64,000 bases of DNA from Dongia sedimenti (GCA_030715195.1 JAUYVI010000003.1:276960-340959); one strand, 5' to 3'; shown: positions 34,085 to 44,194, numbered from the stretch's first letter. Notes: generated by a model from the letters alone, not told the origin. Numbers and translations are program-made.

Positions 34085-35950
34085 CTATTCCGCGGCGTCC
34101 AAGGTGGCGCGGAGCCGCTCGGCCAGTTCGGCCTTGCGATAGGGTTTGCTGAGCAGATTCTTGAGATAGGCCGCCGTGGCGCCCTCCTGAATGGAGGCGC
34201 GCGCGAAGCCCGAGGTGAGCAGAATCTTCAACCCCGGCCGAATTTGTGACGCTGCCTCGGCGAGCTGGGTCCCGTCCATGCCGCCCGGCATCACCACATC
34301 GCTGAACAGGAGATCCACCCGTTCGGCGCTCTTGAGCACGGCGATGGCTTCCTTGCCGCTGGAAGCCTCGATCGTTTCGTAGCCGAGATCGCGAAGCTGC
34401 CGCATCACGGTCTGGCGTACGTCGGCATTGTCCTCGACCACGAGAATGCGCTCGTTGGAGCGCGCCGACTGCAGCGCATCCGGCTTTCTCGCGGCGCCTG
34501 CCCCGGCCGGGGCGTCGGCACGCGGCAAGTAGAGTCGGATGCTGGTGCCGCGGCCGGGCTCGCTGTAGATCTTCACATGACCCTTCGACTGGCGCGCGAA
34601 GCCGTAGACCATGCTGAGGCCGAGGCCGGAGCCCTTGGCCGCCTTGGTGGTGAAGAACGGCTCGAAGGCGCGCGCCAGCACCTCGGGTGTCATACCGCTG
34701 CCGGTATCGGAGACACAGAGCATGACATAGTCGCCGACCGCCACATCGAGATTGCCGCGGGCGTAATCTTCATCGAGATGCATGTTTGCGGTCTCGATCG
34801 TCAGACGGCCGCTCTGCTCCATGGCGTCGCGGGCGTTGATGGCGAGGTTCACCAGGGCGGATTCGAACTGACTGGGATCCGCCATGGCGGACCAGAGTTC
34901 GGGCTCGAGCACCAGCTTGATCTCCACGTGCTCGCCGAGGCTGCGCTGCAGCAGGTCGACCGTCGCGCTGACCCGATCGTTCATGCTGAACGCCTTGGGC
35001 ACCAGCGCCTGACGCCGGGCGAAGGCGACCAGCTGCCGGGTGAGGTCGGCGCCGCGCAAAGCGGCACTGAGCGCGAGATCGATCGACTGGATGGCTGCGG
35101 GCGGGATCTTCGGCAGTTCCTTCAACAGATCGAGATTGCAGACAATCACGGTCAGCAGGTTGTTGAAGTCATGAGCGATGCCCCCGGTCAGCTGCCCGAC
35201 TGCCTCCAGCTTCTGCGCCTGATGGAGCTGCTCCTCGAGCTGCGTGCGCTCGGTGACGTCGCGTCCAACCGCGACGATTGAGGGCCGGCCCTCGTATTCG
35301 ATCGGCGAGGCCTTGACCTCGAGCAACACCGGCTTGCCGTCGGCGCGCATGAACTTCATCACGGTCAGCGGCGCGCGCCGCCCGGTGCCGCGCATCATGG
35401 CCCGGCGCTCCCGCGCCCGCGCGCGCTCGTCGGGATGGATGATCTCCTCAACCTTGCGCCCGAGCAGTTGGCTGGGATCGGCGACGCCGAAGACCTTTGT
35501 CGCCTCGGGGTTCAGGTAGACCAGGATGTCGTCGGTGTGGATCCAGATCGCATCGAGGCTGAACTCGACGAGCTGCCGATAGCGCGCTTCGCTCGCCTGC
35601 AGGGCGGCCGAGCGGCGGCGGATCGCGCTGAGGGCGTAGCCGAGCAGAGTGATCGCGAGGCCGTCGATCAGATACCGCGCCACGCTCCAGATCTGCTGCT
35701 CGCTGAGCAGGAACTGCCCGCGCGGCTCCAGAATGAAGAACCAGGTGCCCAGCGCGCCGAAGATCATGGCCAGGATCGCCGGGCCGAAGCCGCCATACCA
35801 GGCGACGAAGGCGAGGGCGATGTACTGGAAGGCAAAGGGGAGGCGGGCCTCGACCCAGGGATCGAGCGATTGCCGCGCGAGGATCGCGACGATCACCGCG
35901 GCGATGGCCGATCCGTAGCGGAGGGCGGGCGACGGGGTACGCAGATTCAT
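34085..35950 (-). CDS. Hybrid sensor histidine kinase
   Basis: A 621-residue membrane sensor. An N-terminal block with about four helices (residues 10-112, DUF4118-like) is followed by a PAS domain (about 118-240), a HisKA domain with the phospho-acceptor His260 in GGIAHDFNNLL, an HATPase domain with DTGSGM and GSGLGLSMVYG boxes, and a C-terminal receiver domain (501-621) with the acceptor Asp551 in LLFSDVVMPGG. It lacks an output domain, so a separate response regulator or phosphotransfer protein is needed; none is adjacent. Signal unknown. Confidence 0.9.
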   Translation of the reverse strand: MNLRTPSPALRYGSAIAAVIVAILARQSLDPWVEARLPFAFQYIALAFVAWYGGFGPAILAMIFGALGTWFFILEPRGQFLLSEQQIWSVARYLIDGLAITLLGYALSAIRRRSAALQASEARYRQLVEFSLDAIWIHTDDILVYLNPEATKVFGVADPSQLLGRKVEEIIHPDERARARERRAMMRGTGRRAPLTVMKFMRADGKPVLLEVKASPIEYEGRPSIVAVGRDVTERTQLEEQLHQAQKLEAVGQLTGGIAHDFNNLLTVIVCNLDLLKELPKIPPAAIQSIDLALSAALRGADLTRQLVAFARRQALVPKAFSMNDRVSATVDLLQRSLGEHVEIKLVLEPELWSAMADPSQFESALVNLAINARDAMEQSGRLTIETANMHLDEDYARGNLDVAVGDYVMLCVSDTGSGMTPEVLARAFEPFFTTKAAKGSGLGLSMVYGFARQSKGHVKIYSEPGRGTSIRLYLPRADAPAGAGAARKPDALQSARSNERILVVEDNADVRQTVMRQLRDLGYETIEASSGKEAIAVLKSAERVDLLFSDVVMPGGMDGTQLAEAASQIRPGLKILLTSGFARASIQEGATAAYLKNLLSKPYRKAELAERLRATLDAAE

Positions 35951-36048
35951 TCGGCTCGCGCAGTCCTAAGCCCGCGCAGGGCAGGGAGCCGGATTATATT
36001 CTCTGCGGCCGGTCTGTGTATCGCCCTTTGTGATTGTGTCCGAGGTGC

Positions 36049-36672
36049 CTATTGCAGTGCGATATCGGGACCGGTCGGCGCCTTCGGCGACAGTCGGAAG
36101 CCCTTGCTGGTCTCCAGCGCCCGGGTGAAATCGGGGTCGGAGAACAAGGCCCGCAAGTTGGCGGCGGTGAGGCTGCCCTTGATCTCATTCAACTCGACAT
36201 CGCCGGTGCCGAACGTCACCCCTTTGGCGCCATGGCGCATCAGGGCATCGCGCAGCGTCCCATCCCGGCTGCCGGATCGGAAGTCGACGCTGCGGAACAC
36301 CCAGCCGCCGTCGGAGGCACGGGTGACGATGGCGTAGACGGCGGGCTTGGTCGGATCCGGATCGGTCCCGATGCCGAGCAGAGTCCCGTCATTCAGTCTC
36401 AGCAGCCGGACCAGGATCGGCGCATCCTTGTGCTCGCCTTCCGAGAAGGTGAGGCGGAAGGTGCGGGCGCCGATCGCCTCCATGGTCCCGTCGATCGCCG
36501 CCGTGGTTGATTTCTCCTCCGGGAAGTCGGTCGCGTAATAGGCGCCGGCGAAACCGGCCGGCTCGGCCAGGTCTTCGGTGGCAAGATCGGGCGCATCGCT
36601 GGAGAGACAGGCGGTGAGGCCGAAGGCCAGGGCCAGGCTCAGCAAGCCGGCCCGCAAAACCGATGATTTCAC
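36049..36672 (-). CDS. Putative lipoprotein, function unknown
   Basis: A 207-residue protein with a lipoprotein signal peptide and lipobox LTAC (acylated Cys at 22). The mature part is predicted to be mostly beta-strand (FAGAYYATDFPEEKSTTAA, TFRLTFSEGEHKDA, LGIGTDPDPTKPAVYAIVT) with a short helical end. No family recognised. It stands alone between the kinase and hutC, on the same strand as both. Confidence 0.78.
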   Translation of the reverse strand: MKSSVLRAGLLSLALAFGLTACLSSDAPDLATEDLAEPAGFAGAYYATDFPEEKSTTAAIDGTMEAIGARTFRLTFSEGEHKDAPILVRLLRLNDGTLLGIGTDPDPTKPAVYAIVTRASDGGWVFRSVDFRSGSRDGTLRDALMRHGAKGVTFGTGDVELNEIKGSLTAANLRALFSDPDFTRALETSKGFRLSPKAPTGPDIALQ

Positions 36673-36841
36673 AGCAAACTCCCTCGATGGACCCGTGTCA
36701 CGGATGGTCGCGCAAGATCGTCGCAGGGTTCAAGAACCCATCGCATATTCAAGGTCCGTTAAGGAAGCGCGCGCAGAGTCCAGGGAGGCGCCCGCTGCCA
36801 AGAAGTTAAGGAAAATGCCGCAAAGTCTGTGCCCGAGGCAG

Positions 36842-37561
36842 CTAGGCTCTGAACCGGCCGCTCAGCCGATAACGGCTGCCCGGATAGGTGAGATCGACGC
36901 AGCTCACCAGCTTGCCGTCGCTCCAGGTGCGGCGATGCAGTCGAATGCAGGGCTCCTTGGCGGCAATCTTCAGCAGGCGGCGGTCTTCCGCCTGGGGCAG
37001 CACGGCCTCGATGACGTGCTCGGCTTCCGAGATCGGCGCGACCTCGGTCAGGTAGACGAAGGGCGTGATCCGGGTGAAGTCCTGCTGCAGATAGTCCTTG
37101 GCCATGCGTGGCACGACCAGGCGATCCTCGATCTGGACGGGAATGTCGTTCTCGAGATGCAGCAGGAGCGAATGGTAGACCTCGTCGCCGGAATTGATCT
37201 CGAGCAGGCGCGCGGTCGGATCGCCGGCGGCCTCGCGCCGGAGGAGAATAACCTTCGCTTGGTGGCGGCCGCCGCGGGCGCGGATTTCATCGGCGATGTT
37301 CTTGACTTCGAACAAGGCCGATTGGGCCTTGTTCTCGGCGACGAAGGTGCCGACGCCCTGGACCCGGATCAGCTGGCCTTCGAGGGTGAGTTCGCGCAAG
37401 GCCCGGTTGATGGTCATGCGGCTGACCCCGATGTCGCGCACCAGCTCGGCCTCGGAAGCGATGCGGTCGCCCGGGCGCCAGTCGCCGGACTGGATCCGCG
37501 CCGAGATCATCCGCTTGATCTGGCTGTAGCGTGGGATCGGGGATTGCGGGTCGGTATTCAC
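36842..37561 (-). CDS. hutC: Histidine utilisation repressor
   Basis: A 239-residue GntR/HutC-subfamily regulator: an N-terminal winged helix (IPRYSQIKRMISARIQSGDW, then GVSRMTINRALREL) and a C-terminal UTRA effector domain (GTFVAENKAQSALFEVKNIA, SLLLHLENDIPVQIEDRLV). It represses the hut genes until urocanate is present. It is divergent from hutF, and HutC-like half-sites lie between them; a perfect site precedes hutU. Confidence 0.93.
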   Translation of the reverse strand: MNTDPQSPIPRYSQIKRMISARIQSGDWRPGDRIASEAELVRDIGVSRMTINRALRELTLEGQLIRVQGVGTFVAENKAQSALFEVKNIADEIRARGGRHQAKVILLRREAAGDPTARLLEINSGDEVYHSLLLHLENDIPVQIEDRLVVPRMAKDYLQQDFTRITPFVYLTEVAPISEAEHVIEAVLPQAEDRRLLKIAAKEPCIRLHRRTWSDGKLVSCVDLTYPGSRYRLSGRFRA

Positions 37562-37584
37562 GAAACCTCATTCACAAACGGAAA

Positions 37585-37626
37585 ATGTGAATATAGACAA
37601 GCTCCAGGACTTCTATACATGTACAG
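37585..37626. promoter_or_regulatory. Possible HutC binding region between hutC and hutF
   Basis: The 86-bp divergent intergenic region holds CTATACATGTACAG (37613-37626), palindromic at 12 of 14 positions, and a half-site reading CTTGTCTATA on the minus strand around 37590-37600. Both resemble degenerate versions of the CTTGTATATACAAG palindrome before hutU. Confidence 0.4.
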
Positions 37627-37647
37627 ACAAATGAACGGAAGCTTCTG

Positions 37648-39015
37648 ATGGTTGCAACGCTCTTCGCCGAACAGGCGCTCCTACCGGATGGCTGGGCCCG
37701 CAACGTTGCGATCGGGATCAACTCCGACGGCACCATCGCTTCGATCGAGGCGGGTGCGTCCGCCGAAGGACTGCAGCGGGTCAACGGCCCGGTGCTGCCG
37801 GGCATGGTCAACCTGCACTCCCATGCCTTCCAGCGCGCGATGGCCGGGCTGACCGAGGTCGCGCTCAAACCCGATGACAGTTTCTGGTCCTGGCGCGAGT
37901 TGATGTATCGGCTGGTCGGCCGCCTGCAGCCGGACCAGGTCGGCGCGATCGCGGCATTCCTCTATATCGAGATGCTGAAGGGCGGCTATACCTCGGTCGC
38001 CGAGTTCCACTACCTGCATCACGACGTGGACGGCCGGCCTTACGCGGATCCCGCGGAAATGTCGCGCTGCATCCTCAACGCGGCGGAAGCGACCGGTATC
38101 CGCCTGACCCTGCTGCCCGTGATGTATGCCCATGGCGGCTTCGGTGGAAAGGATCCGAGCGCGGCACAGCGCCGGTTCATCCATGATCCGGAAGCCTATC
38201 TCGGCCTACTGGAGACTCTCGAAGGCGACTGCGCCAATGGCCGCGCGGCGCTGGGCGCCAGTTTCCATTCGCTGCGGGCGGTCACTCCCGAGGAGATGAC
38301 GGCGGTCCAGCAGGGCATGCGGCCCGGCCTGCCGATCCACATCCATATCGCCGAGCAGCAGAAGGAAGTCGAAGACTGTCTGGCCTGGAGCGGCAAGCGG
38401 CCGATCCAGTACCTGTATGACGGCTGGAACGTCGATCAGCGCTGGTGCCTGGTGCACGCGACCCATGCCGACGAGGCTGAAGTGACACGGATGGCGAAGA
38501 GCGGCGCCGTGGTCGGTCTCTGCCCGACCACAGAGGCCAATCTCGGCGACGGGCTCTTCCCGGCGGTCTCCTACACCGAGCAGGGCGGGCGCTTCGGCAT
38601 CGGCTCCGACAGCCATGTCTCCACGACCGCGTTCGAAGAGTTGCGCTGGCTGGAATATGGACAGCGCTTGAAGCATGAGCGCCGCAATCGCCTCCATGGC
38701 GGCGGACAGAACAATGTCGGCACCTTTCTCTATGAGGCCGCGCTTCAGGGCGGCGCGCTGGCCATGGGCCAGAAGGTCGGTCGCATCGAGGCGGGCGCCA
38801 AAGCCGACCTCCTGGTGCTCGACAGCCGGCATCCGCTGCTGGCAAACGTCAGAGCCGACGACATTCTCGGGCGCTGGATCTTCGCCGGCGCCAGCCGCAT
38901 GATCCGCGACGTCATGGTCGCCGGGGACTGGGTCATTCAAGACGGCCGCCACCCCGACGAAATCGAAGCGGGTCGCACCTTCGCCGCGGCGATGCGGCCG
39001 CTGTTCGAGGATTAG
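37648..39015 (+). CDS. hutF: Formimidoylglutamate deiminase
   Basis: A 455-residue amidohydrolase-superfamily enzyme. Metal-binding blocks are VNLHSHAFQRAMAG near residue 56, HIHIAEQQKEVEDC, LVHATHADEAE and GSDSHVSTTAFEELRWLEYG. It deiminates N-formimino-glutamate to N-formylglutamate and ammonia, which marks the five-step (HutF-HutG) histidine pathway rather than direct formimidoylglutamase cleavage. Divergent from hutC. Confidence 0.93.
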   Translation: MVATLFAEQALLPDGWARNVAIGINSDGTIASIEAGASAEGLQRVNGPVLPGMVNLHSHAFQRAMAGLTEVALKPDDSFWSWRELMYRLVGRLQPDQVGAIAAFLYIEMLKGGYTSVAEFHYLHHDVDGRPYADPAEMSRCILNAAEATGIRLTLLPVMYAHGGFGGKDPSAAQRRFIHDPEAYLGLLETLEGDCANGRAALGASFHSLRAVTPEEMTAVQQGMRPGLPIHIHIAEQQKEVEDCLAWSGKRPIQYLYDGWNVDQRWCLVHATHADEAEVTRMAKSGAVVGLCPTTEANLGDGLFPAVSYTEQGGRFGIGSDSHVSTTAFEELRWLEYGQRLKHERRNRLHGGGQNNVGTFLYEAALQGGALAMGQKVGRIEAGAKADLLVLDSRHPLLANVRADDILGRWIFAGASRMIRDVMVAGDWVIQDGRHPDEIEAGRTFAAAMRPLFED

Positions 39016-39128
39016 CCGCTCCTATTGCGGCGCGCCTGCTCACGCAGACAATTTCCGCCCTTAGCACCATCGGCGCGGCGGGTCTGCGCAGCATCGGTGA
39101 ATTCGGGAGTATGTGGTGAGCCTCGAGT

Positions 39129-39938
39129 TCAAGAACCGGCGCCGGGTCGCCATTCGATCAGAGTTTCCACGAACTTCCGCAGCACCGGGCGCACCCTCTC
39201 GGCCTCGGTCTCGATGTAGTCGAAGGGCAGGGCTTCGCGCATATAGGTGCGCTGGGCGAGTTCCAGCTGGACCGCATGAATTCCGTTTACCGGATTGCCG
39301 TAGTGGCGCGTGATGTAGCCGCCTTTGAAGCGCCCGTTCACCACATGCCGATAGCCCGGGGCCGAGCAGACTTGCGCAAGACGCTCGGTGAGATCGGCCG
39401 CTGCGCTTTTGCCCTCGTTGGTGCCGATGTTGAAGTCGGGAAGGTCGCCTTCGAACAGCCGCGGAATATGGCCGCGGATCGAATGCGCATCGAACAGGAC
39501 CGCGTAGCCGAAGCGCTGCTTGATGCGCTTCAGCTCGCCTGCGATCTTCTCGTGATAGGGCCGCCAGATCTCGGAGAGGTAGAAGGCCCGCCGTTCCGCG
39601 CCGGGCGCGGCGCCCGGCTTGAAGGCCGGCGTGCCGTCGAACAGGATGTCGGGATAGAGTCCGGTCGTGGCGGTCGCGTAGAGCGGCTTGTCGTCCGGCG
39701 GGCGGTTGAGATCGATGGTGAAGCGGGAATAGCGCGCGCCGAGCACGCTCGCCCCCATGCCGCCGGCGAAATCGTAGAGCCGTGTCAGGTGCCAGTCGGT
39801 GTCGGGCAAGGGGCGCGCTGCATCGCTCAGGCCGGCCTCGACCTCCGGCGGGAGGTCGGTGCTGACATGGGGAATGCTGATGAGCAGCGGACTGTGACCT
39901 TCGAAGAAATGATAGGGCCGGGTAAGGCTCACGGTCAT
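39129..39938 (-). CDS. hutG: N-formylglutamate deformylase
   Basis: A 269-residue N-formylglutamate amidohydrolase (LLISIPHVSTDLPP, DTDWHLTRLYDF, FTIDLNRPPDD, FDAHSIRGHIPRLF, NGRFKGGYITRHYGNP), with the zinc-binding His and Glu residues of the family. It releases formate and glutamate, the last step of the HutF branch. The ATG at 39938 begins the conserved MTVSLTRPY; the frame continues upstream only over hutD. It follows hutD by 2 nt. Confidence 0.93.
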   Translation of the reverse strand: MTVSLTRPYHFFEGHSPLLISIPHVSTDLPPEVEAGLSDAARPLPDTDWHLTRLYDFAGGMGASVLGARYSRFTIDLNRPPDDKPLYATATTGLYPDILFDGTPAFKPGAAPGAERRAFYLSEIWRPYHEKIAGELKRIKQRFGYAVLFDAHSIRGHIPRLFEGDLPDFNIGTNEGKSAAADLTERLAQVCSAPGYRHVVNGRFKGGYITRHYGNPVNGIHAVQLELAQRTYMREALPFDYIETEAERVRPVLRKFVETLIEWRPGAGS

Positions 39939-39940
39939 GG

Positions 39941-40504
39941 TCAACCGCCGATCCGAATCACGGCCAGGATCGAGGGCCGGGTTGCCGTGATCCTGGGCCG
40001 GCCCACGGCGCCGTCGATCCGCAAGGTGTCTCCGGCGGCGAGATCGCGCCCGCATGCGGCGATTTGGCCGCGGAACAGGTGCAGCACCGTGATCGGGGCC
40101 GCAGCCACCGACTCCTCGCCGGGCACCAGGCGCAGGACGTCGAGGATCGCCGTCAGGCCGCGGCGGGCGATCAGGTTGAAGTCGCGCACCGGACCGTCGA
40201 TCAGCGTGCAGTCGCACGGACTTTCGCCGCTGAAGCGGAACGGCTCGAAGGTGCGGCTGAAGTGCTGCGCCGGCTGCTGGGGAAATGCCAGAGTGAAGCC
40301 GGCACCCTCCACCAGCATGGTGGTCCGGTCGTATCCCGTGAAATCGGAGAATGGGCCGGATTGCGCGACCTCGGCGATGCTGAGGCGCCAGTCATAGCCG
40401 AGGGCGGCATCTGACGGCTCAATCATCAGCTCGGTCGTGGTGCCGCCGCCGTTCTTCCAGGGCATGCGCCTGTAATCGGCGGCGGTGAGGTGCGTCAGTT
40501 GCAT
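39941..40504 (-). CDS. hutD: HutD family protein
   Basis: A 187-residue cupin-like protein of the HutD family ([63 protein letters not shown]). HutD proteins are found in most hut clusters and are thought to modulate flux or bind a pathway metabolite; no enzymatic role is firmly established. Its start overlaps the end of hutI by 10 nt. Confidence 0.9.
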   Translation of the reverse strand: MQLTHLTAADYRRMPWKNGGGTTTELMIEPSDAALGYDWRLSIAEVAQSGPFSDFTGYDRTTMLVEGAGFTLAFPQQPAQHFSRTFEPFRFSGESPCDCTLIDGPVRDFNLIARRGLTAILDVLRLVPGEESVAAAPITVLHLFRGQIAACGRDLAAGDTLRIDGAVGRPRITATRPSILAVIRIGG

Positions 40505-41718
40505 AGTGGCTTGCTCCAACGCCCCGCCCGCAGCACGGCTGCGGTCGGATTGCCGCCGATCCAATAGGCGAGTTCCGCCGGTCGGCCGATGTCGAAAACG
40601 GCGAGATCGGCCGCCTTGCCGGCCTCGATCGTGCCATGGCTCGCCTGCAGGCCCAAAGCCTTTGCCGCGTTGACGGTGATGCCGCGCAAGGCTTCTTCCG
40701 GCGTGAAGCGGAAGAAGGTGCAGGCCATGCTGAGCATCAGCAGCAAGGAGAGGGCTGGCGAGCTGCCGGGATTGCTGTCAGTCGCCAGCGCCATGGCGAC
40801 GCCATGCTTGCGGAAGCTCTCGATCGGCGGAAGCCTGGTCTCGCGCAGGGCATAGAAGGCACCCGGCAACAGCACCGCGACGGTGCCGGATCTGCCCATC
40901 GCGGCGATGCCGGCATCGTTCGCCCATTCCAGATGCTCGGCCGAGAGCGCACCGTATTCCGCCGCCAGCGCCGCGCCGTTGAGATCGCTCAGCTGCTCGG
41001 CGTGAAGCTTGACCGGGATGCCGAGCTGCTTCGCGACGTCGAAGACGCGCCGGGTCTGCTCGGGCGAGAAGGCGATCTTCTCGCAGAACACATCGACCGC
41101 ATCGACCAGACCTTCCTTGGCGAGGGCTGGCGTGATCTCATTGCAGACCAGATCGATATAGGCGTCCGCGCGGTCCTTGTATTCCGGCGGCAAGGCGTGC
41201 GCCGCCAGGCAGGTCGTGCGGACGGTCACCGGGAGTTTCCGGCCGATCGCCCGCGCCGCCTTCAGCATGCGTCGCTCGGTGTCGAGGTCCAGGCCGTAGC
41301 CGGATTTGATCTCGAGGACGGTGACGCCTTCGTTGAGCAACGGTTTTACGCGCTTCGCGGCGCTGGCGACGAGCTCGTCCTCGCTGGCGGCGCGGGTGGC
41401 CTTGACGGTCGAGACGATGCCGCCGCCGGCCTTGGCGATCTCTTCATAGGTTGCGCCCTTGAGGCGCAGCTCGAATTCGTTGGCGCGGTCGCCGCCATAG
41501 ACGATGTGGGTGTGGCAGTCGATCAGGCCGGGCGCCACCCAGCGCCGCTTGAGGTCGATGCGTTCCTTGGCGGTACCGGCTTCTTTGCGCGGGCCGACGA
41601 AGGTGATCCGGCTGCCGCTGATGCCGATCGCCGCGTCCTCGATGGCGCCATACGGCGCGTCGCCGGTCATCGTGGCGACGTTGCAGTTCTCGAGGAGGAG
41701 GTCGTAGGGCACCGTCAT
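40495..41718 (-). CDS. hutI: Imidazolonepropionase
   Basis: A 407-residue amidohydrolase with the HutI metal site ([20 protein letters not shown]), the [13 protein letters not shown] block, HAEQLSD and [11 protein letters not shown]. It opens imidazolone-5-propionate to formiminoglutamate. The ATG at 41718 ([12 protein letters not shown]) is preferred to 41748 because it begins the conserved N-terminal strand. Confidence 0.94.
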   Translation of the reverse strand: MTVPYDLLLENCNVATMTGDAPYGAIEDAAIGISGSRITFVGPRKEAGTAKERIDLKRRWVAPGLIDCHTHIVYGGDRANEFELRLKGATYEEIAKAGGGIVSTVKATRAASEDELVASAAKRVKPLLNEGVTVLEIKSGYGLDLDTERRMLKAARAIGRKLPVTVRTTCLAAHALPPEYKDRADAYIDLVCNEITPALAKEGLVDAVDVFCEKIAFSPEQTRRVFDVAKQLGIPVKLHAEQLSDLNGAALAAEYGALSAEHLEWANDAGIAAMGRSGTVAVLLPGAFYALRETRLPPIESFRKHGVAMALATDSNPGSSPALSLLLMLSMACTFFRFTPEEALRGITVNAAKALGLQASHGTIEAGKAADLAVFDIGRPAELAYWIGGNPTAAVLRAGRWSKPLCN

Positions 41719-41753
41719 TGCAGGCCACACTCGCTTATCACCCCACACTCATT

Positions 41754-41840
41754 CGTCATCCCAAGGCTTGGCCTTGGGATCCACGAGTTTCTTTCCGGTC
41801 TCTCCAAACTCGTGGATGCCAAGGCCAAGCCTTGGCATGA
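41754..41840. repeat. Two copies of the CCCAAGGC palindrome
   Basis: Stems ATCCCAAGGC/GCCTTGGGAT (41758-41780) and ATGCCAAGGC/GCCTTGGCAT (41816-41838) are themselves arranged as a larger inverted repeat around CCACGAGTTT and AAACTCGTGG. Same family as 13003-13025. They separate hutI from hutU and could partly terminate the hutU transcript. Confidence 0.75.
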
Positions 41841-41884
41841 CGACCGAGTTAGAGAAAACCAGCCGAGTGCAATCGGCAACGCCA

Positions 41885-43555
41885 TCACTTCTTCAGCATC
41901 GGCAGATTGAGGCCCTTCTCCCGCGCAAAGTCTTGAGCAATCTCGTAGCCGGCATCGGCATGGCGCATCACGCCGGTGGCGGGGTCGTTGGTCAGCACGC
42001 GCTCGAGGCGGGCCGCCGCTTCCTTGGAGCCGTCGCAGACGATGACCATGCCGGCATGCTGGGAGAAACCCATGCCGACGCCGCCGCCGTGATGCAGGCT
42101 GACCCAGGTCGCACCCGAGGCGCAGTTCAACAGGGCGTTCAGCAGCGGCCAGTCCGAGACCGCATCGGAGCCGTCCTTCATGCCCTCGGTCTCGCGGTTC
42201 GGCGAGGCGACCGATCCGGAATCCAGATGGTCGCGGCCGATCACGATCGGCGCCTTCAACTCGCCCTTGGCCACCATCTCATTGAAGGCGAGGCCCAGTC
42301 GCGCGCGATCGCCCAGGCCGACCCAGCAGATGCGGGCGGGGAGGCCCTGGAACTTGATGCGCGCCTTCGCCATGTCGAGCCAATTGTGCAGATGCCTGTC
42401 GTGGGGCATCAGCTCCTTCACCTTGGCATCGGTCTTCCAGATGTCCTCGGCCTCACCGCTGAGCGCCGCCCAGCGGAACGGGCCGACGCCCTTGCAGAAC
42501 AGCGGGCGGATATAGGCGGGGACGAAACCGGGGAAGTCGAAGGCGTTGTCGACGCCGGCTTCCATGGCCATCTGGCGGATGTTGTTGCCGTAATCGAAGG
42601 TGGGAATCCCGAGCTTCTGGAAGCCGAGCATGGCGCGCACCTGCACGGCCATCGATTCCTTCGCGGCCTTCACCGTGCCGGCCGGATCCTTCACCCGCAT
42701 CTCGGCCGCCTTGGCGAGCGACCAGCCGGCGGGGAGATAGCCGTTCAGCGGATCATGGGCGCTGGTCTGGTCGGTGACCATGTCGGGCCGGATGCCGCGC
42801 TTCAGGATCTCCGGGAACACTTCGGCCGCGTTGCCGAGCAAGCCGACCGAGATCGCCTTGCCGTCCTGCTTGGCCCTGTCGAGGATCGCCAGCGCCTCGT
42901 CGAGGCTCGCGGCCTTGGTGTCGAGATACTTGGTTTCCAGGCGCTTCTCGATGCGCGAGGGCTCGCATTCGACGGCCAGCATGGAGGCGCCGGCCATGGT
43001 GGCGGCCAGCGGCTGCGCGCCACCCATGCCGCCGAGACCCCCGGTCAGGATCCATTTGCCTTTGAGGTCGCCGCCGTAGTGCTGGTTGCCGGCTTCGGCG
43101 AAGGTCTCGTAGGTGCCCTGCACGATCCCCTGGCTGCCGATATAGATCCAGGAGCCGGCCGTCATCTGGCCGTACATCATCAGCCCCTTGGCATCGAGCT
43201 CGCGGAAATGCTCCCAGGTCGCCCAGTGGGGGACCAGGTTGGAGTTCGCCAGCAGAACCCGTGGTGCGTCCTTGTGGGTCCGGAACACGCCGACCGGCTT
43301 GCCGGACTGGATCAGGAGGGTCTCGTCCTCGTTGAGCTCTTTCAGGGTCGCGACGATGCGGTCGAAGCATTCCCAGTTCCGGGCGGCACGGCCGATGCCG
43401 CCATAGACCACCAACTCTGCTGGATTTTCAGCCACTTCCGGGTCGAGGTTGTTCATGAGCATGCGGAGCGGCGCCTCGGTCATCCAGGATTTGGCGTTGA
43501 GCTTGGAGCCGCGCGGGGCGCGGATCACCCGCTGATTCTGGACGGGAGCGTTCAT
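41885..43555 (-). CDS. hutU: Urocanate hydratase
   Basis: A 556-residue urocanase with the NAD-binding [20 protein letters not shown] region, the SSGKPVGVF-type segment (here [16 protein letters not shown]), and [20 protein letters not shown] near the C-terminus. It hydrates urocanate to imidazolone-propionate. The ATG at 43555 is used; a TTG at 43585 would start inside the HutC palindrome and is unlikely. First gene of a leftward hutU-I-D-G series. Confidence 0.95.
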   Translation of the reverse strand: MNAPVQNQRVIRAPRGSKLNAKSWMTEAPLRMLMNNLDPEVAENPAELVVYGGIGRAARNWECFDRIVATLKELNEDETLLIQSGKPVGVFRTHKDAPRVLLANSNLVPHWATWEHFRELDAKGLMMYGQMTAGSWIYIGSQGIVQGTYETFAEAGNQHYGGDLKGKWILTGGLGGMGGAQPLAATMAGASMLAVECEPSRIEKRLETKYLDTKAASLDEALAILDRAKQDGKAISVGLLGNAAEVFPEILKRGIRPDMVTDQTSAHDPLNGYLPAGWSLAKAAEMRVKDPAGTVKAAKESMAVQVRAMLGFQKLGIPTFDYGNNIRQMAMEAGVDNAFDFPGFVPAYIRPLFCKGVGPFRWAALSGEAEDIWKTDAKVKELMPHDRHLHNWLDMAKARIKFQGLPARICWVGLGDRARLGLAFNEMVAKGELKAPIVIGRDHLDSGSVASPNRETEGMKDGSDAVSDWPLLNALLNCASGATWVSLHHGGGVGMGFSQHAGMVIVCDGSKEAAARLERVLTNDPATGVMRHADAGYEIAQDFAREKGLNLPMLKK

Positions 43556-43572
43556 AGGAGGTCGTCCCTCAA

Positions 43573-43586
43573 CTTGTATATACAAG
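43573..43586. promoter_or_regulatory. HutC operator before hutU
   Basis: A perfect 14-bp palindrome, CTTGTATATACAAG, 18 nt before the hutU start. It matches the known HutC recognition sequence (TGTATATACA core) and lies where repressor binding would block transcription of the hut enzymes. Confidence 0.85.
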
Positions 43587-43704
43587 CTGAATTGCTATCA
43601 CTCCCGGAAAACGGCCGCAAGCCGCCATGAATTGAACACAGGGCTCTGCAACAATTAGGGTCCCGGCTGGTTGATGGCCGGATGAACAAGCAGCGAGGAC
43701 CGCG

Positions 43705-44007
43705 ATGACTTCGAGAAAATTCGTGCTGGCCGCCGTGATTGCCGTGGCCACAGCCCTGGCGTTGCCGGCCTTGGCCCAGGACGCGACGGTCTCCCCGCAG
43801 CCGAGCAACAACTGCGCCCCGACCGACAAGATCGACGGCTCGACCGCGGCGCAGGCCCAGCAGAAGCTGGAAGCCGCCGGCTACACCGATATCACCGGGC
43901 TCAATAAGGGCTGCGACAATGTCTGGCACGCCCAGGCGCGGGCCAACGGCAACCCGGTCAATGTGATGGTGGCGCCCGATGGCTCGGTGAATCAGGAGAC
44001 GAACTGA
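43705..44007 (+). CDS. Small periplasmic protein, PepSY-like
   Basis: A 100-residue protein with a Sec signal peptide (MTSRKFVLAAVIAVATALAL, cleavage after LAQ). The mature domain, with AAQAQQKLEAAGYTDITGL and WHAQARANGNPVNVMVAPDG, has the helix-strand-strand pattern of PepSY-type periplasmic domains. Function unknown. Divergent from hutU across 149 bp. Confidence 0.75.
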   Translation: MTSRKFVLAAVIAVATALALPALAQDATVSPQPSNNCAPTDKIDGSTAAQAQQKLEAAGYTDITGLNKGCDNVWHAQARANGNPVNVMVAPDGSVNQETN

Positions 44008-44014
44008 GCGGCCT

Positions 44015-44194
44015 TCAACCCGCCAGCGACAGGGCGAAGCCGATCACCACAATACCCGCCAGACCGCCCGCGAAAACGGCGCGCATCCACGGTTTCCGCA
44101 GCACGATCCGGCCCTGGCGCGCCTTGCCGGCGGGATAGGCGGATGATTCGCCGTGCAGCGGATAGGTGAACCGGTCGGGGCGGGGCGTTTGCAT
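44015..44194 (-). CDS. Small membrane protein
   Basis: A 59-residue protein: a short polar N-terminus (MQTPRPDRFTYPLHGESSAY) and a single C-terminal transmembrane helix (MRAVFAGGLAGIVVIGFALS). The ATG at 44194 is preferred to the longer frame upstream, which has no plausible domain. Convergent with the PepSY-like gene, 7 nt between stops. Confidence 0.55.
   Translation of the reverse strand: MQTPRPDRFTYPLHGESSAYPAGKARQGRIVLRKPWMRAVFAGGLAGIVVIGFALSLAG

Noticed and set aside
43556-43585. Upstream TTG start for hutU
   Set aside because: It lies within the HutC operator palindrome and adds ten residues without family similarity; the ATG at 43555 is better.
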